A stretch of 64,000 bases of DNA from JAKACA01 sp052143575 (GTDB taxonomy: Bacteria > Actinomycetota > Acidimicrobiia > Acidimicrobiales > Bog-793): the NCBI GenBank assembly GCA_052143575.1, contig JBKQSP010000055.1, positions 1 through 64,000 on the forward strand. The letters run 5' to 3'. Positions 32,060 to 40,576 of the stretch are shown piece after piece. A program made the translations under genes and the position numbers. Positions within the stretch are counted from its first letter, which is position 1. Every line of letters begins with the position of its first letter. The notes beneath the pieces were generated by a model. It was not told the DNA's origin. It made no database searches and saw only the letters and a program-made list of their open reading frames with translations.

Positions 32060-32905
32060 GTGCAACTCGTCGTCATGGCAGCAGGACACGGTCGTCGATT
32101 CGGTGGGCTGAAGCAGCTCGCCCCTGTCGGTCCGAACGGTGAGGCCCTCATGGACTACACCGCCAGGGAGGCGCTGGCGGCCGGTTTCGATCACGCAGTG
32201 GTCATCGTGCGCGACGAAGTCCGTCAGGAGCTGCTCGACCACATCGCCACCTACTGGCCGCCGGAGCTGCGGGTGAGCGCCGTCACCCAAGGCCCCATCG
32301 CCGGCACCGCCCAGGCTGTTGCCTCCACCGAGGAGCTGATCGAGGGCTCCTTCGGTGTCGTCAACGCCGACGATCTCTACGGCGGGGCAGCCCTGCGGGC
32401 GCTCGCCGCCGAGACGGAGAGTCTCGGGCCGGACGAGCACGTCATCATCGGCTACCGGCTCGAGAACACCGTGCTGACCGATGCCCCGGTCACCCGCGGC
32501 ATCTGCGTGTCGGGCCCCGACGGCTATCTCGAGGTCGTCGTGGAGCAGACCGTGCAGCGCACGGCGGCGGGCGGCTTCAGCGGGCGCCCCATCCGTGCCG
32601 CCGCCGCCGAAGCCGAGAGCCAGCTGAGCGGTGCCGAGCTCGTGTCGATGAACCTGTGGGGCTTCTCGGAGGGAATCTACGACGACCTCGACCGGGCGCT
32701 CGCCCTCTTCGACCCGGAGACGGCCCCCCACGTCGAAGGCAAACCGGCCGAGCTCCTCCTGCCCGACGTCGTCGCCCATCTCGTGGCAACGGACCTCGCT
32801 CGCGTGCGGGTCGTCGAGACGTCCGGCCGCTGCATCGGGCTCACGCACCCCGACGACGTTCCCCTCGTGCAGAGGATCCTGGCCGCCGCCGGCCTCGAGT
32901 CTTAG
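32060..32905 (+). CDS. Sugar-phosphate nucleotidyltransferase family protein
   Basis: 281 residues from GTG 32060. The N-terminal nucleotide-binding motif is VVMAAGHGRRFGGLKQLAPVG (G-x-G-x-R-F-G with the following Lys), and GVVNADDLYG holds the metal-binding Asp. The gene contains IIGYRLENTV and SMNLWGFSEGIYDDL. The fold matches the NTP_transferase superfamily (uridylyl-, mannosyl- or phosphocholine-type). The exact sugar or alcohol phosphate cannot be read. It is 61 bases from the divergent NifU-like gene and converges with nitronate monooxygenase, overlapping by 4 bases at the stops. Confidence 0.75.
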   Translation: MQLVVMAAGHGRRFGGLKQLAPVGPNGEALMDYTAREALAAGFDHAVVIVRDEVRQELLDHIATYWPPELRVSAVTQGPIAGTAQAVASTEELIEGSFGVVNADDLYGGAALRALAAETESLGPDEHVIIGYRLENTVLTDAPVTRGICVSGPDGYLEVVVEQTVQRTAAGGFSGRPIRAAAAEAESQLSGAELVSMNLWGFSEGIYDDLDRALALFDPETAPHVEGKPAELLLPDVVAHLVATDLARVRVVETSGRCIGLTHPDDVPLVQRILAAAGLES

Positions 32906-34023
32906 TCCTCGAGCAGCTTCGCCAACCGCTCGGCGGCGCTCGCGAAGCCCTCCACCATCTCGAAGACGACCTGGCGGGCCGGCTTGACCGTGTTCATGCG
33001 CGAGACGATCTGCCCGACGGGGATGCCCTGCAGCTCGGCCACCTCGGAGCGGGCGATGCGGCGCTGGGCGTCAGCCGTGAGCATGTACTGCAGCGGCATC
33101 GGCAGCGTGCCCGGCGACTCGGGCGCTTCCCAGGCCTCCGTCCAGGCCGTACGGAGCTGGCGGGCGGGCTTGCCGGTGAGGGCCCGCGAGCGGGCCGTGT
33201 CGCGGGAGCCGGCTGCCAGCAGCTTGGTGACGAGCTTCGGCGGCATGTCGCTCTCGGCGGTCGTCAGCCAGATCGAGCCGCACCAGACGCCCTCGGCACC
33301 GAGGGCGAGGGCGGCGGCGACTTGGCGGCCGTCGCCGATGCCGCCGGCCGCCAGAACCGGTCTCGGCGCCACGGCGTCGACGACGTCGGGCACGAGGACC
33401 ATGGAGGTGATCTCCCCGGTATGCCCACCCGCTTCGTACCCGGAGGCGACGATGATGTCGACACCGTTGCGCACCTGGCTCTCGGCTTGCGAAACGGAGC
33501 CGACGAGGGCGGCGACAAGGACGTCGTGCTCGTGCGCCCGCTCGACGACATCGGGTGGGGGCGGTCCGAGCGCGTTCGCCAACAGCTTGATGGGGTGCTC
33601 GAGGGCGATGTCGACGAGTGGGCGGGCGCCTTCGTGCGTCCAGCCGAGCAGCCGGTGGACGTCCTCGTCGTCCGGCAGCTTCGCCACCCCGTAGCGGTCG
33701 AGGACGTCCTCGACGTAGGCGCGGTGCGCCGCCGGGATCAGCTCGTCGAGGATCGAGGCCATCTCGGCGTTGGAGGCGTCGGCGGGAAGATCGCCGGCGC
33801 CGGCGTAGGAGGCCGGCATGACGACGTCGACGCCGTATGGCTTGCCGGCGACGTGGGCGTCGATCCAGTCGAGCTCGATCGCCAGCTGCTCGGGCGTGAA
33901 CGCAAGGGCCCCCAGCACGCCGAAGCCGCCGGCGTTCGTGACGGCGGCCACGACGTCTCGGCAGTGGGAGAAGGCGAAGATCGGGAACTCGATGCCGAGC
34001 GACGCCGAGAGCGGTGTCTTCAT
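32902..34023 (-). CDS. Nitronate monooxygenase family flavoprotein
   Basis: 373 residues from ATG 34023 with GGAGG four bases upstream; it overlaps the upstream acyl-CoA synthetase stop (ATGA). TIM-barrel FMN enzyme of the 2-nitropropane dioxygenase type. Features are IFAFSHCRDVVAAVTNAGGFGVLGA (start of the barrel), IIVASGYEAGGHTGE (catalytic His in GGHTG), VLAAGGIGDGRQVAAALALGAEGVWCGSIWL (FMN phosphate loop). Family reaction: oxidation of alkyl nitronates; many actinobacterial paralogues have unknown substrates. Same strand as the acyl-CoA synthetase, so probably one transcript. Confidence 0.88.
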   Translation of the reverse strand: MKTPLSASLGIEFPIFAFSHCRDVVAAVTNAGGFGVLGALAFTPEQLAIELDWIDAHVAGKPYGVDVVMPASYAGAGDLPADASNAEMASILDELIPAAHRAYVEDVLDRYGVAKLPDDEDVHRLLGWTHEGARPLVDIALEHPIKLLANALGPPPPDVVERAHEHDVLVAALVGSVSQAESQVRNGVDIIVASGYEAGGHTGEITSMVLVPDVVDAVAPRPVLAAGGIGDGRQVAAALALGAEGVWCGSIWLTTAESDMPPKLVTKLLAAGSRDTARSRALTGKPARQLRTAWTEAWEAPESPGTLPMPLQYMLTADAQRRIARSEVAELQGIPVGQIVSRMNTVKPARQVVFEMVEGFASAAERLAKLLED

Positions 34024-35726
34024 GGGACCTCCGGGGATTCGCCCTGGGCGGATACGGGTACGGGAGCCTCCCCGAGGGCGACTCGCAGCGCCCAGCGGTA
34101 GTCGGCCTTGCCGGCCGGGGAACGCACGAACTCCTCCACGACGTGCAGCTGGCGCGGGACCTTGTAGCCGGCGATGCGTGTGCGGCAATGCGCCTGCAGC
34201 GACTCGAGGTCCGGGTGGCAGCCCTCGCGGGCCTGCACGACGGCGGCCACGCGCTGGCCCCAGCGAGCGTCCGGCACCCCCACGACGGTGACGTCGTAGA
34301 CGTCGGGGTGCGACTTGACGGCTGCCTCGACCTCCTCGGGGAAGACCTTCTCGCCCCCGGTGTTGATGGAGACCGACCCGCGTCCGAGGAGGCTGATGGC
34401 GCCGTCCTCCTCGAGCACGGCGAGGTCGCCCGTCATGACGTAGCGAGTGCCCTCGACGTCGATGAACACCTCGGCTGTCTTCACGGGATCCTTGTAGTAG
34501 CCGATGGGGATGTTGCCGGAGCGGGCGAGGCGGCCCACCTCGCCCGTGCCCGGTCTCATCACCCGCAGGTCGGCGTCGAGCACGACCGAGTCCCGCACCG
34601 CCGTCACGGTCGGGCCGCCGCGCATGGCGGTGGCGCCTGGCTTGACGACGGCGATCCCGTTCGCTCCGCTCTCCGACGAGCCGATGGCATCGGTCATGAG
34701 CAGGCTCGGGAAAGAGCGGAAGAACGCCTCCTTCACGTCCGGGGAGAACACGGCGGCCGTCGAGGAGAGCCCGAGGAGCGACGAGGTGTCATAGGGCTCG
34801 CCGGCGAGCGCCCTGTCCTCGAACTCCTCGATCAGCGGGCGCGCCATGGCGTCGCCCGTCAACATGACGAGGTTGACCCCGAGCTCGCCCACGAGCCGCC
34901 AGACGCCGGCCGGGTCGAACCGCTCCACGAGGACGACCCGGTTCCCCTTGAAGCTCTGCCCCATGACGCCCCATTGCGTGGCGCCGTGCATGAGCGGGGC
35001 GATCGGCAGGAACGTGACGGCGAAGTTGTCGGCGAGCGCCTTGCGGGCGAGGTCGTGCGGATCCTCGATGCGGATGTTGGTGAGGGGGTCGATGCCTCCG
35101 CCGAGGGCGAACAGCACGTCCTCGTGCCGCCACACGACACCTTTCGGAAGGCCCGTCGTACCACCCGTGAACAGGATGTAGCGGTCGTCGGCGGAGCGAG
35201 GCGCGAAATCGCGCTCCGGCGAGCAGGGCGCCAGCGCCGCCTCGAAATCGACGACGTCGATCTGCCCGGCACCCGGCAAGAGATCCCCCCCGCCAGCGGC
35301 CGGCCCCGTGCCGTCATCGACGACGAGAACGTGACGCAGTCGCGGGAGGGCGTCCCGGCAGGCGATGACGAGTGGTGCGAAGTGGCGGTCGACGACCATG
35401 GCCACGACGTCCGAGCTGGCGAAGAGGTAGCGGAGCTCGTCCTCGACGTAGCGGTAGTTGATGTTGATCCAAACGGCCCGCAGCTTGAAGACGGCCCAGA
35501 GGGTTTCGACCCACTCCACGCGGTTGTAGGCGTAGATGCCGACGTGATCGCCCGGCCCGACGCCGGCGGCGGCCAAGTGGTGGGCGAGCTGGTTGGCCCG
35601 CCCCTCCATCTCGTCATAGGTCCGGCGGACGCCGTTGGCGACGAGGTACTCGCGATCGCCGAAGACGTCGACGGCATACTCGAAGAGGTCGGCCAGGTTG
35701 AACTCCACCGGCGATAAGTAGAACAT
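34020..35726 (-). CDS. AMP-binding acyl-CoA synthetase
   Basis: 568 residues. ATP-dependent activation of a carboxylic acid to an acyl-CoA. ANL motifs in order: YILFTGGTTGLPKGVVWRHE (P-loop A3), LTDAIGSSESGANG (A5), VMTGDLAVLEEDGAISLLGR (A7/A8 with the hinge Asp), and SINTGGEKVFPEEVEAAVKSH (A8-A10), ending SPAGKADYRW with the catalytic Lys. Closest in style to the FadD-type enzymes of actinobacterial lipid and steroid catabolism. It is the first gene of a two-gene minus-strand unit with nitronate monooxygenase. Substrate unknown. Confidence 0.9.
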   Translation of the reverse strand: MFYLSPVEFNLADLFEYAVDVFGDREYLVANGVRRTYDEMEGRANQLAHHLAAAGVGPGDHVGIYAYNRVEWVETLWAVFKLRAVWININYRYVEDELRYLFASSDVVAMVVDRHFAPLVIACRDALPRLRHVLVVDDGTGPAAGGGDLLPGAGQIDVVDFEAALAPCSPERDFAPRSADDRYILFTGGTTGLPKGVVWRHEDVLFALGGGIDPLTNIRIEDPHDLARKALADNFAVTFLPIAPLMHGATQWGVMGQSFKGNRVVLVERFDPAGVWRLVGELGVNLVMLTGDAMARPLIEEFEDRALAGEPYDTSSLLGLSSTAAVFSPDVKEAFFRSFPSLLMTDAIGSSESGANGIAVVKPGATAMRGGPTVTAVRDSVVLDADLRVMRPGTGEVGRLARSGNIPIGYYKDPVKTAEVFIDVEGTRYVMTGDLAVLEEDGAISLLGRGSVSINTGGEKVFPEEVEAAVKSHPDVYDVTVVGVPDARWGQRVAAVVQAREGCHPDLESLQAHCRTRIAGYKVPRQLHVVEEFVRSPAGKADYRWALRVALGEAPVPVSAQGESPEVP

Positions 35727-35797
35727 GTTCTCGTTTTGGCATCAAGCGTGGCCTGCAGGTCTGGCAGGATGCTGAGGGCGAAAGGGGGAGGCTCGAC

Positions 35798-36913
35798 ATG
35801 CCGGTTCCGCTCGACGAATACCCGGTTCACCAGGTGCCGTTGTCGATGGCGTATGTCGCCACGAGCGATCGCAACGCCTACGACCGCTGCTACGTCAATG
35901 CCCACAACCGGACAGGGGAGCTCTTCCTCGTCGCCGGGATGGGCGTCTACCCGAACCTCGGCGTCACCGACGCCTTCGTCACGGTGATGCGCAACGGTCG
36001 GCAATCGACGTTGCAGCTGTCCGACGGGCTCGGCTCGGACCGCACCTCACAGCGGGTCGGCCCCTTCGGGATCGAGGTCGTCGAGCCGCTGCGACAGCTA
36101 CGCCTCGCCTGTGAACCCGGCGAGCTCGGGATCGGGCTCGACCTCCTCTGGACCGGGTCGTTCCCCGCCGTGGACGAGCCGCTCCACACGATGCGTTCCG
36201 GCCCTCGCATCATCCTCGAGGGCGCTCGCTTCGCCCAGGTCGGGACGTGCGAGGGCACCGTCCACCTCGACGGCGAGGAGTTCAGCTTCACGACGGCCTC
36301 GTCGGCGGGCACCCGGGACCGTTCCTGGGGCATCCGCCCCGTCGGCGAGAGCGAGCCGCCCGGCCGCCCGGCCGCTGAGCCGGCGGGCGGCTTCGGCTTT
36401 TGGTGGACCTATGTGCCGCTGCGTTTCGACGACTTCGCCATCGTCGTGATCGCCCAGGAGGACGGGGACGGCACCCGCACGACGGCCGAAGCGGTGCGCG
36501 TCTGGCCGTCGGAGACGGGTCGCCCAGCCGAGCAGCTCGGATGGGCGGACATCGTGGTTCACTACCGCACCGGGACGCGGGTGCCGAGCGGAGCCACCAT
36601 CACGATGACAAAGCGAGGGACGCCAACGGTCGTCGAGATCGAGAGCCTCGGCTACGTCCTGCTCAACGCGGGTCCCGGCTATAACGGCGACCCCGGCTGG
36701 TCGCACGGGCGTTGGCGAGGCCCCGGCTCGGCCACCCGCGTCGACGCCGACCTCGACGACCCCGCCTTGCAGGGCCAGACGGCTTTCGGCGTCATCGACC
36801 ACATCGCCCGCGCCAGCTGTGACGGGCAGCTCGGCTACGGGCTCTTCGAGCATGCCTGCTTCGGTCGGCACGCCCCGTCAAGCTTCGCCGGCTGGGAGAG
36901 CGTGGCGCCGTGA
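35798..36913 (+). CDS. Conserved hypothetical protein, two-lobed beta protein
   Basis: 371 residues from ATG 35798, with GAGG nearby. Mostly predicted beta strands with many Trp and Gly: AHNRTGELFLVAGMGVYPN, GPRIILEGARFAQVG, FWWTYVPLRFDDFAIVVI and SLGYVLLNAGPGYNGDPGWS. I associate this arrangement with the DUF7064/DUF7065 group found next to acyl-CoA and phosphotransferase genes in actinobacteria, but the assignment is by memory. Possible lipocalin- or AttH-like fold (lipid binding). It overlaps the following kinase gene by GTGA, so the two are coupled. Function unknown. Confidence 0.65.
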   Translation: MPVPLDEYPVHQVPLSMAYVATSDRNAYDRCYVNAHNRTGELFLVAGMGVYPNLGVTDAFVTVMRNGRQSTLQLSDGLGSDRTSQRVGPFGIEVVEPLRQLRLACEPGELGIGLDLLWTGSFPAVDEPLHTMRSGPRIILEGARFAQVGTCEGTVHLDGEEFSFTTASSAGTRDRSWGIRPVGESEPPGRPAAEPAGGFGFWWTYVPLRFDDFAIVVIAQEDGDGTRTTAEAVRVWPSETGRPAEQLGWADIVVHYRTGTRVPSGATITMTKRGTPTVVEIESLGYVLLNAGPGYNGDPGWSHGRWRGPGSATRVDADLDDPALQGQTAFGVIDHIARASCDGQLGYGLFEHACFGRHAPSSFAGWESVAP

Positions 36914-38040
36914 CGGAGCGGGTTGAGACGAACGACGCCCTCGGCCTGCAGTCCTCCACACGGGACCGGGAGGAGCTGCGATCGGCCCTGGAGGCGTGGC
37001 TCTCGGCTGCGGGCCTCGGCAGGCGGGTGGCCTCGCTGGAGGTCCCGGAGCACACCGGCGTATCGAGCCTCTCCGTCATGCTCGACGTGGAGGACGAGGA
37101 CGGCGGCGGGCGGCGCCGTCTCGTCGCCCGCCTGGCACCGGATGCATCGGCCGTCCCGGTCTTTCCGAGCTACGACCTCGAGAAGCAGTTCCTCGTCCTC
37201 GAGCACCTCGCCGGCTACCCGGACGTGCCCGTGCCGGCCGTGCGGCGCCTCGAGCTCGACCCGAAGCCGCTTGGTGTGCCCTTCTTCGTCATGGACCGCA
37301 TCGAGGGGGAGATACCGCCGGACATCCTCCCCTACCCGTTCGGGTCCTGGCTGACGGCGGCCGGTCGGAGCGACCAGCGCCGCCTGCAGGATGGCGCCCT
37401 CGCCGCCCTCGCCGCCGTCCACCGAGTGGAGTTGCCGCCCGCCCTGGAGGGGCGGCTCGCCTTCGGCACCGACGGCGCCACCGCCCTGCACCGCCACGTC
37501 GCCCACGTCCGCCAGTACTACGACTGGTGCTCTGCGGACGGCGTCAGGTCGTCGGTTCTCGAGGAAGGCTTCGCCTGGCTCGAGCGTCACTGGCCTTCAG
37601 CGGTGGACGACCACGTGCTCAGCTGGGGCGATTCACGCATCGGCAACATGGTCTTTCGGGACTTCACGCCCGTGGCACTGCTCGACTGGGAGATGGTCGG
37701 CCTGGCGCCCCGCGAGGTCGACCTCGGCTGGATGATCTACCTGCACCGCTGGTTCGACGACATCGCCGCCCTGATGGAGATCGAGCCGATGCGCCACTTC
37801 ATGCGAGTGCCGGAGGCGGTGGCGACCTACGAGGCCGAGAGCGGGACGATCGTGCGGGACCTGAGGTTCTTCCTGTTCTATGCCGCCTTGCACCACGGCG
37901 CCATCATGTTCCGGGTCACGCGTCGCCAGATCGCCTTCGGCCAGGCCGTCATGCCGGAGGATCCGAACGACTTGATCCTGCACCGCTCCACGCTGGAGGA
38001 GATGATGGCCGGCACCTACTGGGAGGGCTTCGAGACCTAG
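36910..38040 (+). CDS. APH-family phosphotransferase
   Basis: 376 residues from a GTG inside the previous stop. Aminoglycoside phosphotransferase-like fold: the N-lobe contains RRLVARLAPDAS with the ATP-binding Lys/Arg region and YDLEKQFLVLEHLAGYPDVPVPAV, then FFVMDRIEGEIPPD. The C-lobe has the catalytic loop LSWGDSRIGNMVFRD (D and N conserved, H replaced by W) and the metal Asp in LLDWEMVGLAPREVDLGW. Members encoded next to FadE-type dehydrogenases phosphorylate hydroxy-acyl substrates in some pathways (ACAD10/11-like partners). Likely works with the acyl-CoA enzymes here. Confidence 0.85.
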   Translation: MTERVETNDALGLQSSTRDREELRSALEAWLSAAGLGRRVASLEVPEHTGVSSLSVMLDVEDEDGGGRRRLVARLAPDASAVPVFPSYDLEKQFLVLEHLAGYPDVPVPAVRRLELDPKPLGVPFFVMDRIEGEIPPDILPYPFGSWLTAAGRSDQRRLQDGALAALAAVHRVELPPALEGRLAFGTDGATALHRHVAHVRQYYDWCSADGVRSSVLEEGFAWLERHWPSAVDDHVLSWGDSRIGNMVFRDFTPVALLDWEMVGLAPREVDLGWMIYLHRWFDDIAALMEIEPMRHFMRVPEAVATYEAESGTIVRDLRFFLFYAALHHGAIMFRVTRRQIAFGQAVMPEDPNDLILHRSTLEEMMAGTYWEGFET

Positions 38041-38052
38041 TGGTGCCGCGCG

Positions 38053-38403
38053 TTAGTTCGTCGGTGTATCCCGCAGCCATATGTCCAGGTCACCGAGGTA
38101 GAGGTCGCCGGCACAGTCGAGGGCTTCCTCGGGGCTGCCGCCCATCATGCCGCTCGGCAGGAACGAGTCCTCGTAGTCGTCGTGACTGGCCCGGTAGATG
38201 GCGAAGCCCCACATGCTCGCCGATCCGGCGTAGCGGAGGCGGCAGAGCTTGACGGTGGTGCCGTCTGGAAGCACGGCGTCGACATAAGCGAAGTGCGCTC
38301 GGAAGCGGACCGTGAGGTCGGTGAGCTCGGGCCAACGCTCGAGTGCGTGGCGTCGCAGGCGGTGGGCGAGACTGTCCTTTGTCGAACCAGGGGGAGCCTT
38401 CAC
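38053..38403 (-). CDS. Conserved hypothetical protein (116 aa)
   Basis: 116 residues from GTG 38403. It begins KAPPGSTKDSLAHRLRRHAL, has a beta-rich middle (VRFRAHFAYVDAVLPDGTTVKLCRLRYAGSA, in two parts) and a C-terminal PEEALDCAGDLYLGD, in which the Cys and D/E residues stand out. I recognise the pattern as a small unknown protein common in actinobacteria. The start codon is only about a base from the putative left end of the IS630-type element, so the insertion may have removed its promoter. Confidence 0.6.
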   Translation of the reverse strand: MKAPPGSTKDSLAHRLRRHALERWPELTDLTVRFRAHFAYVDAVLPDGTTVKLCRLRYAGSASMWGFAIYRASHDDYEDSFLPSGMMGGSPEEALDCAGDLYLGDLDIWLRDTPTN

Positions 38404-39613
38404 CGTCCTATCTTGGCGGTGCTGGCGGCTCAGGCGGCGATCATCGCCGGCTCGCCCAGCCGGTGGGCGTCGATCCGCTCCAGCAGTCCGGCGAGGTCCT
38501 TGCTGGTGAAGCGCCAGTCGAAGGGGCTTGCCGTGGCGTTGTAGCGCTCCTCGAAGCGCTGCAGGCGGTCGGCCAGCGCGTCAAGATCGGCGAAGTCGGC
38601 CGGCTTGACGACCTTGCGCTGGACGACGGAGAAGACGACCTCGATCTGGTTCAGCCAGGAGGCGTGCACGGGTAGGTGGACGAGGCGGGCCTTCGGGAAA
38701 GCGGCGGCCATCCGCTCGACCGACCGCTGCCCGTTGTGCGAGGAGCCGTTGTCCACGATCCAGTAGACGTTGTCGGCGCTGGCGTAGGGCTCGACGGTCA
38801 TCACCTTCTCGACGAGCTCCATGAACGGGACGATGCCGGTCTTCGGGGCGATCCAGCTGAACAGTCGGGCGGCGTGCACGTCGTAGGCGCCGAAGTAGCA
38901 GAGCGTGCCGTGCCGCTCGTACTCGAACTCCACCCGTCGGGGGCGCCCCACGCCGCACGGCAGCTCAGGGTGGCAGCGAGAGAGCGCCTGCAGCTGTGAC
39001 TTCTCGTCGGCCGAGATCACGTAGTCGTGCGCCCCGAGCGGTACGCCGTCGAAGATCCGCTCGTACAGGTCGAGCACGCGGGCGGCCTTGTCGGCGAAGT
39101 CGGGATCGCGGGGGAAGATCCAGGATCGGTAGCGCCACGGCTTGATGGCAGCGGACGCCAGCCAGCGCCGAACCGTCGAGGACGAGATCGCCGGGACGAG
39201 CCCTTCGCTCACCGCCTGGGCGGAGAGCTCGAACGAGCTCCACCGTGACAGCGGCACCTGGCGCTGTTCGGGTGGTTCACAGGCCATCGCCTTGATGGCG
39301 ACCACCACCTCGGCACCGAAGATGCGCGGGCGTCCCGAGCGCGGCCGGTCGCGCAGGCCGGCGAGGCCCTCCTCGCAGAAGCGCTTGCGCCACTTCGAGG
39401 CCACGTCGACGCAGACCCCGACTCGCCGGGCGATCTCCACGTTCTGCATGCCCGCTGCGGCGAGCAGCACGACGCGAGCCCGCACGACGGTCGCGTGGGG
39501 CGCGGTGCGCGACGAGGCGCGGACCTCAAGGATCGAGCGCTCCTCGAGCGAGAGCTGCACCTCGAACGGCGAGCGGCGAGACACCGAGCGACCTCCCAAC
39601 TCTCGTTAGGACG
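38404..39613 (-). mobile_element. IS630-family insertion sequence (ends tentative)
   Basis: The transposase gene fills almost the whole stretch. A short inverted pair may mark the ends: CGTCCTATC at 38404-38412 and, on the other strand, CGTCCTAAC ending at 39613 (8 of 9 matching). The expected TA target duplication of IS630 elements is not clear on both sides, so the exact ends are uncertain. It separates the 116-residue gene from the SRAP gene. Confidence 0.5.
38430..39599 (-). CDS. IS630-family transposase
   Basis: 389 residues. An N-terminal helix-turn-helix region (SLEERSILEVRASSRTAPHA, ARRVGVCVDVASKWRKRF with LRDRPRSGRPRIF) is followed by a Tc1/mariner-IS630 DDE catalytic domain. Catalytic acids: Asp in YVISADEKSQLQAL, Asp in VYWIVDNGSSHNG, and the third Glu in HASWLNQIEVVFSVVQRK, spaced as D-D-E. 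The frame is intact from end to end, so it may be active. Cuts and pastes the element at TA sites. It is not near other mobile genes. Confidence 0.9.
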   Translation of the reverse strand: MGGRSVSRRSPFEVQLSLEERSILEVRASSRTAPHATVVRARVVLLAAAGMQNVEIARRVGVCVDVASKWRKRFCEEGLAGLRDRPRSGRPRIFGAEVVVAIKAMACEPPEQRQVPLSRWSSFELSAQAVSEGLVPAISSSTVRRWLASAAIKPWRYRSWIFPRDPDFADKAARVLDLYERIFDGVPLGAHDYVISADEKSQLQALSRCHPELPCGVGRPRRVEFEYERHGTLCYFGAYDVHAARLFSWIAPKTGIVPFMELVEKVMTVEPYASADNVYWIVDNGSSHNGQRSVERMAAAFPKARLVHLPVHASWLNQIEVVFSVVQRKVVKPADFADLDALADRLQRFEERYNATASPFDWRFTSKDLAGLLERIDAHRLGEPAMIAA

Positions 39614-39677
39614 CCTCAAAATTACACCGATGTACTTATCGGCAACGCCACTAGTCGTGGCGGTAGGTTCGTCACCG

Positions 39678-40499
39678 ATGTGTGGTCGCTTCGTAGCCAG
39701 CCGGCCGGTCGAGGACATCGCCGCCCTCCTCGAGGTCGACGACCTCGAGGTCCCGGAGGAGCTGCTGGCGCCGCGCTGGAACGTGGCGCCGACCGACGGC
39801 GTCCTCGCCGTCGCCACGCGGGTCCGGAAGGACACCGAGGAGGAGCGCCGGCGCCTGACGGACTACCGCTGGGGTCTCGTGCCGTCCTGGGCGAAGGATC
39901 CGGCCGCAGGGGTGCGGGCCTTCAACGCCCGAGCAGAGACGTTGTTGGAGCGACCGGCCTTTCGCACGGCCCTGCTGAAGCGCCGCTGCCTCATCCCTGC
40001 CGACGCCTTCTACGAGTGGGAGAAGATCACCGCCTCACCAGGCGGGCGCGTGCTTCGACGTCAGCCGTGGTGCTTCACGGCGGCCGACGGTGGGCTGCTG
40101 GCCTTCGCCGGTCTGTGGGAAGCCTGGAAGGCGCCGGGGGAAGGCGATCCCGAGACGATGCTTGCGGGCGCCGGCTGGCACGACCGATGGCTGCTGTCCT
40201 GCACCGTCATCACGACGACGGCCAATGCGGCGGTCGAGCCGCTGCACGACCGCATGCCGGTCATCCTGCGGCGGGACGACTGGGCGACGTGGCTCGACCC
40301 GAGCCTGCACGAGGCCGGCGAGCTCACGTCCCTCCTGCAGCCGGCGCCGGCAGGGCTGCTCCGCTCCTACGCCGTGTCGCCGGCCGTCAACAATGCGCAG
40401 ACGGACGGGCCCCAGCTGGTGGCGCCCCTCGCAGAGGCCGCCGACGACGAGCGGGGCGACGGCGAGGGCGGCGAGCCCCGGCTCGTGCCACTCTTCTGA
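39678..40499 (+). CDS. SOS response-associated peptidase (SRAP/YedK family)
   Basis: 273 residues from ATG 39678; the catalytic Cys must be residue 2, which fixes the start (MCGRFVASRPVEDIAALLEV). Other SRAP residues are present: NVAPTDGVLAV, WGLVPSWAKDP, FNARAETL, IPADAFYEWEK with the catalytic Glu, and VITTTANAAVEPLHDRMPVIL with the active His. Family role: the N-terminal Cys forms a thiazolidine crosslink with abasic sites in single-stranded DNA and protects them. It begins downstream of the IS630 element with about 65 bases between, so its promoter may be new. Confidence 0.92.
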   Translation: MCGRFVASRPVEDIAALLEVDDLEVPEELLAPRWNVAPTDGVLAVATRVRKDTEEERRRLTDYRWGLVPSWAKDPAAGVRAFNARAETLLERPAFRTALLKRRCLIPADAFYEWEKITASPGGRVLRRQPWCFTAADGGLLAFAGLWEAWKAPGEGDPETMLAGAGWHDRWLLSCTVITTTANAAVEPLHDRMPVILRRDDWATWLDPSLHEAGELTSLLQPAPAGLLRSYAVSPAVNNAQTDGPQLVAPLAEAADDERGDGEGGEPRLVPLF

Positions 40500-40576
40500 T
40501 CTGACGACTTCCCGTGGCGGCTCCGCCTTGAAGCCGGTTGCGCGGGAGGCGGCCGGGCCGAGCCGGGCCCCGCTCC

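Noticed and set aside
34014..35717. A 567-codon plus-strand open frame over the acyl-CoA synthetase
   Set aside because: Antisense shadow; the minus strand has all ANL motifs.
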